Positions 43,154 to 48,035 of a DNA stretch of 48,035 nt are shown piece after piece (position 1 is the stretch's first letter; each line of letters begins with the position of its first letter). The position numbers were made by a program, and so were the translations under genes. This DNA is from Bacteroidota bacterium (lineage in GTDB: Bacteria; Bacteroidota; Bacteroidia; Bacteroidales; VadinHA17). The stretch covers positions 1-48,035 of the forward strand of contig JAKPDL010000167.1 of NCBI GenBank assembly GCA_029552825.1, in the 5' to 3' direction. Under the pieces are notes generated by a model that was not told where the DNA came from, made no database searches, and was given only the letters and a program-made list of their open reading frames with translations.

Positions 43154-43706
43154 TTATAATAGTCTTTCTTATACCAGTATAGAGTTTTACCTTTTTCTGC
43201 AGTATAGTTCTTGCACGTGAAAGGTTCGATTTTGATGTTCCTTCTGATATATTCAGCATTTTACTGATTTCTTTGTGTGAATAACCCTCAATAGCATAGA
43301 GATTGAATACCATTCTGTATTTTGGTGGCAGTTCCCTGATCATATAAAGTAGATCTGCTGCATCGATACCAGTATAATCTTCTGTATCAGGTTCTGCCTG
43401 AGGTTCATCGATGGTATCAAGGTCGTCAACCCTGTACAGGTTGTGTTTTGCCCTGTATTTCTCGAGGGCGGTATTCACAACAATCTTTCTCAGCCAGCCT
43501 TCAAAAGAACCTTCGTGTTTATAACTATGCAGGTTCTGGAATATTTTAATAAATCCTTCCTGCAAAATGTCGCGCGCTTCTTCATCATCACTGGAATACT
43601 GGAGACACACTGCATAAAGTTTCGAGCAATGTCTCCGGTATAACAGCTCCTGATCACGCCTGTTACCTTCCAGACAACCTTTTATTATTTCTTTTATATC
43701 GTCCAA
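43146..43706 (-). CDS. ECF-type RNA polymerase sigma factor
   Basis: The 186-residue sigma-70-like ECF factor has region 2 around EEARDILQEGFIKIFQNL and SFEGWLRKIVVNTALEKYR. Region 4 lies around LPPKYRMVFNLYAIEGYSHKEISKMLNISEGTSKSNLSRAR, a helix-turn-helix. The start codon is TTG, because an in-frame TAG lies two codons upstream and no ATG is available before the conserved KGCLEGNRRDQELLY helix. Its 3' end overlaps the anti-sigma-barrel gene by 8 bases, implying coupled translation. It probably directs its own transcription and a small regulon of envelope genes. Confidence 0.92.
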   Translation of the reverse strand: MDDIKEIIKGCLEGNRRDQELLYRRHCSKLYAVCLQYSSDDEEARDILQEGFIKIFQNLHSYKHEGSFEGWLRKIVVNTALEKYRAKHNLYRVDDLDTIDEPQAEPDTEDYTGIDAADLLYMIRELPPKYRMVFNLYAIEGYSHKEISKMLNISEGTSKSNLSRARTILQKKVKLYTGIRKTIING

Positions 43707-43842
43707 AAACTAACGTATAACGATATAAAAATAATAAAAAGTCCGGATAAACATACTGCTCCGGAATAAGTGATGAACAATTTTTATGAAAGGTTGCGTC
43801 GGGTCTTAGCAGGTGCTCATCATACCTGCGGGAAAAAACCTT

Positions 43843-45234
43843 TTACAAATTTATTGCCTCACCGTATGCTGCTGCAGCAGCTTCCATGATGGCTTCCGAC
43901 AATGTCGGGTGAGGATGAACAGATTTTATTATTTCATATGCTGTTGTTTCAAGCTTCCGTGCTACAATAATTTCGCCGATCATCTCCGTAACATTCTGCC
44001 CTATCATATGAGCACCGAGCAATTCACCATCCTTTGCATTGAAGATAAGTTTAACAAATCCCTCCCTGTCTCCTGCAGCACTTGCCTTACCCGATGCAGT
44101 AAACGGGAATTTTCCAACCTTTATCTCATATCCGGCTCTAGCAGCAGCTTTTTCCGTCAGTCCGCACGAAGCAACCTCAGGCATAGTGTAGGTGCATGAA
44201 GGTATGTTATCGTAGTTGAGAGGTTCAACATCGAGACCTGCCATTTTTTCAACGCAGATAATTCCTTCAGCTGAGGCCACATGTGCAAGGGCCGGACCCT
44301 TAACTATATCTCCTATGGCATATATGCCATTCACCGAGGTTCTGTAAAACTCATCCACCATCACTTTACCATCGTGGGTCCTGACACCTGCTTCCTCAAG
44401 CCCGAGATTCTCTGTATTTGGTGTAATACCCGCGGCAGAGAGAACCACATCAGCTTCTATTACCTGGTTTCCTGAAGGAGTCTTCACCGTAACATGGCAT
44501 TTATTACCAGTAGTATCAACTGAGCTAACAGTTGAGCTGGTCAGGACTTTCATTTTCATCTTTTTAAATGACCTTTCGAGTTGTTTTGCAACCTCCTCAT
44601 CTTCAAGTGGCATAATCTGCGACATTATTTCCACAAGTGTCACTTCAGTGCCGAGCGCTTGGTAAAAACATGCAAACTCGCAGCCTATTGCGCCTGAACC
44701 GACAATAACCATAGAGGCAGGTTGTTCCGGAAGGGTCATTGCTTCACGGTATCCGATAATCTTTTTGCCGTCTATCTCCATACCGGGAAGTGCTTTTGGC
44801 CTGGCTCCTGTTGCTAGAATGATATTAGCTGCAGTATATACCTTCCTGTTACCGGAATCATCTGTTACCTCAACTTTCCCTGCACCTTTTAGTCTGCCTG
44901 TACCCTTAATATGTACAATATTGTTCTTTTTGAAAAGAAACTGTATCCCCTTGCTCATCCCTTCAGCTACAGCCCTGCTCCTGGCTATAATTGCCTTAAA
45001 GTCGGGTTTAACTTCACCCTGAACAGATATCCCGTATTGTGAGGCATGCATAAAATACTGGTACACCTGTGCACTTTTAAGTAAAGCCTTGGTAGGGATG
45101 CATCCCCAGTTAAGGCATACCCCTCCGAGTTCTGCCCTTTCAACTACTGCAACTTTCATCTTAAGCTGCGATGCCCTTATGGCAGCAACATAACCGCCAG
45201 GTCCACTTCCGATTATCAACAAATCGTAATCCAT
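43843..45234 (-). CDS. lpdA: Dihydrolipoyl dehydrogenase
   Basis: This E3 flavoenzyme reoxidises lipoamide in 2-oxo-acid dehydrogenase and glycine-cleavage complexes. In the 463 residues the FAD-binding GSGPGGYVAA is at 9-18, and the redox pair Cys40 and Cys45 lies in GGVCLNWGCIPTKAL. NAD-binding GSGAIGCEFA, the ATG-type YAIGDIVKGPALAHVASAEG and the C-terminal dimer-interface His in HPHPTLSEAIMEAA are also present. No E1, E2 or GcvH genes are adjacent, so its complex is encoded elsewhere. It is a single gene with intergenic DNA on both sides. Confidence 0.96.
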   Translation of the reverse strand: MDYDLLIIGSGPGGYVAAIRASQLKMKVAVVERAELGGVCLNWGCIPTKALLKSAQVYQYFMHASQYGISVQGEVKPDFKAIIARSRAVAEGMSKGIQFLFKKNNIVHIKGTGRLKGAGKVEVTDDSGNRKVYTAANIILATGARPKALPGMEIDGKKIIGYREAMTLPEQPASMVIVGSGAIGCEFACFYQALGTEVTLVEIMSQIMPLEDEEVAKQLERSFKKMKMKVLTSSTVSSVDTTGNKCHVTVKTPSGNQVIEADVVLSAAGITPNTENLGLEEAGVRTHDGKVMVDEFYRTSVNGIYAIGDIVKGPALAHVASAEGIICVEKMAGLDVEPLNYDNIPSCTYTMPEVASCGLTEKAAARAGYEIKVGKFPFTASGKASAAGDREGFVKLIFNAKDGELLGAHMIGQNVTEMIGEIIVARKLETTAYEIIKSVHPHPTLSEAIMEAAAAAYGEAINL

Positions 45235-45387
45235 AATTCTATAAGTTTATTTTTATTTTTACCATTGTAATTATTTGATAATTAATAAATTATAATCATT
45301 TAATTATCAGTATTTTACTATTAACATCCAATAACTCTTAGCCAGTAAGTCAACTGAGTTCTGCCAAAATAACTCGCGACATAAGCA

Positions 45388-46209
45388 TTATTCCATCTCC
45401 CGTTTCAAATTTACCATAGTAATCAGTTTTAAGATTAACCACATAACTACCAGAACGAATATAGTTGCAGCTCCTGCAGGTATTCCTGTGAACCACGAAA
45501 AGAGATAACCTCCCGACGTGCCAGCAAATCCGAAAAGAACCGACAGCTTCATTATTGAAGAGTATTTTCTTGTAAAAAGCATTGCAATGTTAGGGGGAAT
45601 TGTTAGAAGTGAAAGTACCAGAACGACTCCTGCCATCCTTATGTTCAGAACTATCGTGAGCGCCATCAACGAGGTTGTGAGATATTTGAAAAAATCCACA
45701 TATGATGAATATGTTCTGGCGTAATTTTCATCAAATGATATATATAGTATTGTTCTGTAAAATACCGAAAAGTACAATAATAGAATTACTGAAAGAATGC
45801 CCAGGGCAATAAGATCGGCATTAGTTACTGTTAGAATGCTTCCAAAGAGATAGCTTATCAGGTTGGGAGTATAGCCTGGAGTCAGGTAAATGAAAATGAT
45901 ACCAACTGCCATACCCAATGCCCATATAATGCCTATTGCTGAATCTTCTCTTATTTTCTGTTTCACCGACAGGTACTCAATGCCTATGGCGGAGAGGATA
46001 CCAAAAACGGCTGCTCCGGCCACAGGATTAACGCCTGCAAAATAGCCAATCCCGATTCCTCCAAATGAAGCATGAGTGATTCCCCCGCTCAGAAAAACCA
46101 TTCTCCTTGAGACAATATATGTCCCGGCAATACCTGCTGTAATGCTTGCAAACAGGCATCCCAATATACCTTTCAGAATAAAATCATATTGCAATACAGG
46201 GATATCCAT
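45388..46209 (-). CDS. Metal ABC transporter permease (ZnuB/MntB type)
   Basis: The 273-residue inner-membrane permease of the ABC-3 family has about eight hydrophobic helices (FILKGILGCLFASITAGIAGTYIV at the start and repeated Gly/Ala-rich spans) and conserved THASFGGIGIGYF, the ABC-3 family's SHxxxPGxxxG-like loop. It forms the membrane channel for Zn or Mn with the ATPase encoded 2 bases upstream and the binding protein. The metal cannot be decided by sequence alone. Confidence 0.92.
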   Translation of the reverse strand: MDIPVLQYDFILKGILGCLFASITAGIAGTYIVSRRMVFLSGGITHASFGGIGIGYFAGVNPVAGAAVFGILSAIGIEYLSVKQKIREDSAIGIIWALGMAVGIIFIYLTPGYTPNLISYLFGSILTVTNADLIALGILSVILLLYFSVFYRTILYISFDENYARTYSSYVDFFKYLTTSLMALTIVLNIRMAGVVLVLSLLTIPPNIAMLFTRKYSSIMKLSVLFGFAGTSGGYLFSWFTGIPAGAATIFVLVVMWLILKLITMVNLKREME

Positions 46210-46211
46210 TA

Positions 46212-46958
46212 TCAGTCGTGTTTTTTCAGAACCGTATGTGGAACAGGACCATGTGTAACAAGTTGAATCGGACAGTTATAGGCCGAAAGCTGTTCTTCGG
46301 TCAATTCCGGAGAAGGGTGATAATGCAGATGCCTGTTGACACATGCATACGACTTGACATGGTAGGAAATTGTACCGACATCGTGTGATGCCATCAGAAT
46401 TGCCATACGGCTATTCAGTTCGTGAAGTTTTATATAGAACTCATTTTCAAAGGTGGTATCAACAAAGTTGTCGGGTTCATCAAGTAATAGCAGCCGGGGA
46501 TTGCCTATAAGTGCCCTTCCAAGAAAAACTCTCTGTATCTGGCCTCCCGACAGCTCAGCAAGTGTCGCCTTCTCAAAACCCTTCAAGCCCATTTCATCAA
46601 TTATCCCGTCTGCCTTTTTCCTGTCTTCCCTGTTCATTTTAACATAAACACCTTTGTGCATCATAAGTCCCGAAAGAATAACGTCAGTGACGGTAAGAGG
46701 GAAAGAAATATCAACTGATGAAAGTTGCGGCAGATAGCCAATATCTGTGCGTTTTAGCATCTCATGATTATAAATTACAGTACCCTTCATTGGTTTAACC
46801 ATTCCCAGAATGACCTTCAGCAGAGTAGTTTTCCCGCCTCCGTTTGGGCCTATAATACCTATAAAATCTTCCTCATATACGGTAAGATTCACATCTTCCA
46901 ATACCACCTTTGAATTGTATCCGGCCGTAACGTCAATTAGTTCTACAAGTTTTTTCAT
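46212..46958 (-). CDS. Metal ABC transporter ATPase (ZnuC type)
   Basis: The 248-residue ABC ATPase has Walker A GPNGGGKTT at 37-45, signature LSGGQIQRVFLGRAL, Walker B LLLLDEPDNFVD and an H-loop ASHD. The C-terminal segment carries clustered His and Cys (YACVNRHLHYHPSP ... YNCP), as in ZnuC, and probably binds metal or acts as a metal sensor. It overlaps the binding-protein gene by 4 bases and precedes the permease by 2 bases. Confidence 0.95.
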   Translation of the reverse strand: MKKLVELIDVTAGYNSKVVLEDVNLTVYEEDFIGIIGPNGGGKTTLLKVILGMVKPMKGTVIYNHEMLKRTDIGYLPQLSSVDISFPLTVTDVILSGLMMHKGVYVKMNREDRKKADGIIDEMGLKGFEKATLAELSGGQIQRVFLGRALIGNPRLLLLDEPDNFVDTTFENEFYIKLHELNSRMAILMASHDVGTISYHVKSYACVNRHLHYHPSPELTEEQLSAYNCPIQLVTHGPVPHTVLKKHD

Positions 46959-47833
46959 TTTTTCGAATCACTGGCAGTAAAACTTTCATAGATTGCGTCA
47001 ATTATATCATTAACAGCGCCGTACCAATCGGCCGATAGTGGTCTTATTTCCCTTATACCAGCACCCGATTCCGATGCAACAACCCTTGCATTTCTTGTAT
47101 CGTATTCTTTCTGAATCAGTATCACTCCTGTCCTGTTTTTCTTTGCCATATCAATAACTTCTCTCAGCCATCCCGGCGATGGTTCCTTGCCTTCTTTCTC
47201 TATCGAAACCTGTATGAGGTTATAATCCTTCGCAATGTAAGCAAGAGTATGATGAAAAACAACAAAGGAGTGTCCGGCAAAGGGGGCAAAAAGCTCGGAA
47301 GCACGCTTATGTATTTTAAAAATGGAATCTTCTACAGCGTGAAAATTCAAAGTATATTTTTCACAGCTATCGGGTTTAAGTTCACAAAGGAGCGATTTTA
47401 CTGATTCAGCTATTTTCAACCCTGAAAGGGGTGCCACCCAGAAGTGGGGATCGGCATACGACATACTTCCTTCATTTACCTCAGCCTCTTCTTTAATAAG
47501 CTCAACACTGTCGGCAAGTTTTAATTTCTTCATTGAAGGATTTACAGAATAGAACTTATCGAGCCATGCTAATTCGAAATCGAGATAACCGTCGCTTATA
47601 TATGCTGACGATTTTCGAAGAGCTGCAACCTGTGCCGGCGCCGGCTCGTAAACATGAGGGTCTGCTCCCTCAGGTACCATAACATTTACAATGAAATCAC
47701 CCCCTCCAATCTTTTCAACAAAAAACCCAAAAGGTGCTATGCTTACCGTAATCAGGCCTTTATCAGTAGAAAAAGTATTTGGCTTACAGGACAATAGTGA
47801 CAATAAAATCAAAAAAAGAAACTCTTTGCGCAT
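46955..47833 (-). CDS. Metal ABC transporter substrate-binding lipoprotein (ZnuA type)
   Basis: The 292-residue cluster A-I binding protein has lipobox LLSC with lipidated Cys16. Metal-binding histidines occur in VPEGADPHVYEPAPAQ, SYADPHFWVAPLSG and VVFHHTLAYIAKDYNL. A C-terminal Glu/Asp site lies in IQKEYDTRNARVVASESGAGI. The His-rich loop found in many ZnuA proteins is missing, so manganese or broad specificity remains possible. It is the first gene of the importer operon. A -7 box at 47855-47862 overlaps the TTAAC-AC-GTTAA inverted repeat (47860-47871). Confidence 0.92.
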   Translation of the reverse strand: MRKEFLFLILLSLLSCKPNTFSTDKGLITVSIAPFGFFVEKIGGGDFIVNVMVPEGADPHVYEPAPAQVAALRKSSAYISDGYLDFELAWLDKFYSVNPSMKKLKLADSVELIKEEAEVNEGSMSYADPHFWVAPLSGLKIAESVKSLLCELKPDSCEKYTLNFHAVEDSIFKIHKRASELFAPFAGHSFVVFHHTLAYIAKDYNLIQVSIEKEGKEPSPGWLREVIDMAKKNRTGVILIQKEYDTRNARVVASESGAGIREIRPLSADWYGAVNDIIDAIYESFTASDSKK

Positions 47834-47854
47834 AAAAATGTGTGTTCAAGGGTA

Positions 47855-47871
47855 CAAAATTAACACGTTAA
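47855..47871 (-). promoter_or_regulatory. Promoter and candidate metal-regulator operator of the importer operon
   Basis: On the - strand the -7 box TAATTTTG (47855-47862) lies 22 bases upstream of the binding-protein start. A 12-bp inverted repeat, arms TTAAC and GTTAA with a 2-bp centre, covers 47860-47871 and overlaps the box. A Fur-family or DtxR-type repressor would be expected here, but no regulator match was made. Confidence 0.4.
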
Positions 47872-47929
47872 AGGGTGAAAAGTTTAAATATTGGAGATTA
47901 TGTAACATTGTTTCTGTAAAATTAAAAAA

Positions 47930-47990
47930 GCCACGGCTGAAAAAAATAATTATAATAGTGATAAACTTTAAAAATTTTATCAGCCATGGC
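47930..47990 (+). other. Inverted repeat in leader of the right-edge gene
   Basis: GCCACGGCTG (47930-47939) can pair with CAGCCATGGC (47981-47990) with one mismatch across a 41-nt AT-rich loop. The second arm contains the ATG of the partial gene at 47986, so the structure could sequester its start codon if transcription begins upstream of 47930. Confidence 0.3.
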
Positions 47991-48035
47991 AAGAAAAACG
48001 AATAAAATTACAAAAGATTTTTCACAAGAGCTACA
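47986..48035 (+). CDS. 5' end of an unidentified gene, cut by window edge
   Basis: An open frame starts at ATG 47986 and runs off the window after 16 complete codons, reading MARKTNKITKDFSQEL. It is basic at the start and has no signal peptide. Too little is visible to name a family. It is divergent from the metal importer operon, with 152 bases between the start codons. Confidence 0.45.
   Translation, partial: MARKTNKITKDFSQEL

Overview
The window reads as chromosomal DNA of a free-living member of the Bacteroidota (Bacteroidales or a close relative). The evidence is the TAnnTTTG-type -7 promoter boxes with no strong Shine-Dalgarno sites, many lipoprotein and Tat signal peptides, SPOR-domain proteins, a GWxTD lipoprotein, an S9 peptidase, an ABC-F protein, and an ECF sigma factor paired with an anti-sigma protein that ends in an outer-membrane barrel. 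No phage, conjugation or insertion-sequence genes were seen. Species cannot be fixed from the sequence.

Layout: 1-363 is a gene-free, repeat-rich stretch. 364-7059 holds single genes: a secreted Gly-rich protein, asparagine synthetase B, a GNAT acetyltransferase, a short M1 peptidase, a metallophosphatase and a lipoprotein. 7106-14571 is a six-gene + strand catabolic cluster. It has three consecutive Tat-exported enzymes (Gfo/Idh/MocA oxidoreductase, TIM-barrel sugar isomerase, enolase-superfamily protein), then divergent NagB-like and NagA-like enzymes and a sodium:solute symporter. The likely logic is periplasmic remodelling of an amino-sugar-related compound, uptake, then cytoplasmic deacetylation and deamination. 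No kinase is present. 14668-17243 (-) is an exported amidase with an aldo/keto reductase.

17244-18218 is a 975-base gene-poor region. It carries a C/G-rich hairpin, a tandem repeat with a period of about 171 bp and several internal hairpins, and tRNA-Ser(GCT) with a recognisable promoter and terminator. Next, on the - strand, is a two-gene unit: a SpoIIE-type PP2C phosphatase with no sensor domain, then an OLD-like AAA ATPase whose C-terminal TOPRIM-like region has lost its acidic residues. This is the most system-like unexplained pair in the window.

21467-24122 (-) encodes RlmD and a secreted lipase-like hydrolase. 24368-29190 (+) is a tight run of ABC-F, acyl-ACP thioesterase, GWxTD lipoprotein and RlmB, overlapping tail-to-tail with ClpS, which follows a SPOR protein on the - strand. 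31146-34732 (+) is Bcp, RecA and an S9 peptidase. MiaA (-) and SmpB (+) are divergent. 36301-41729 (-) is a SPOR protein, a LOG-family protein, UvrA and a lytic transglycosylase. 41834-43706 (-) is the sigma/anti-sigma-barrel pair. 43843-45234 is dihydrolipoyl dehydrogenase, and 45388-47833 is a Zn/Mn-type ABC importer. A new + strand gene starts at 47986 and runs off the edge.
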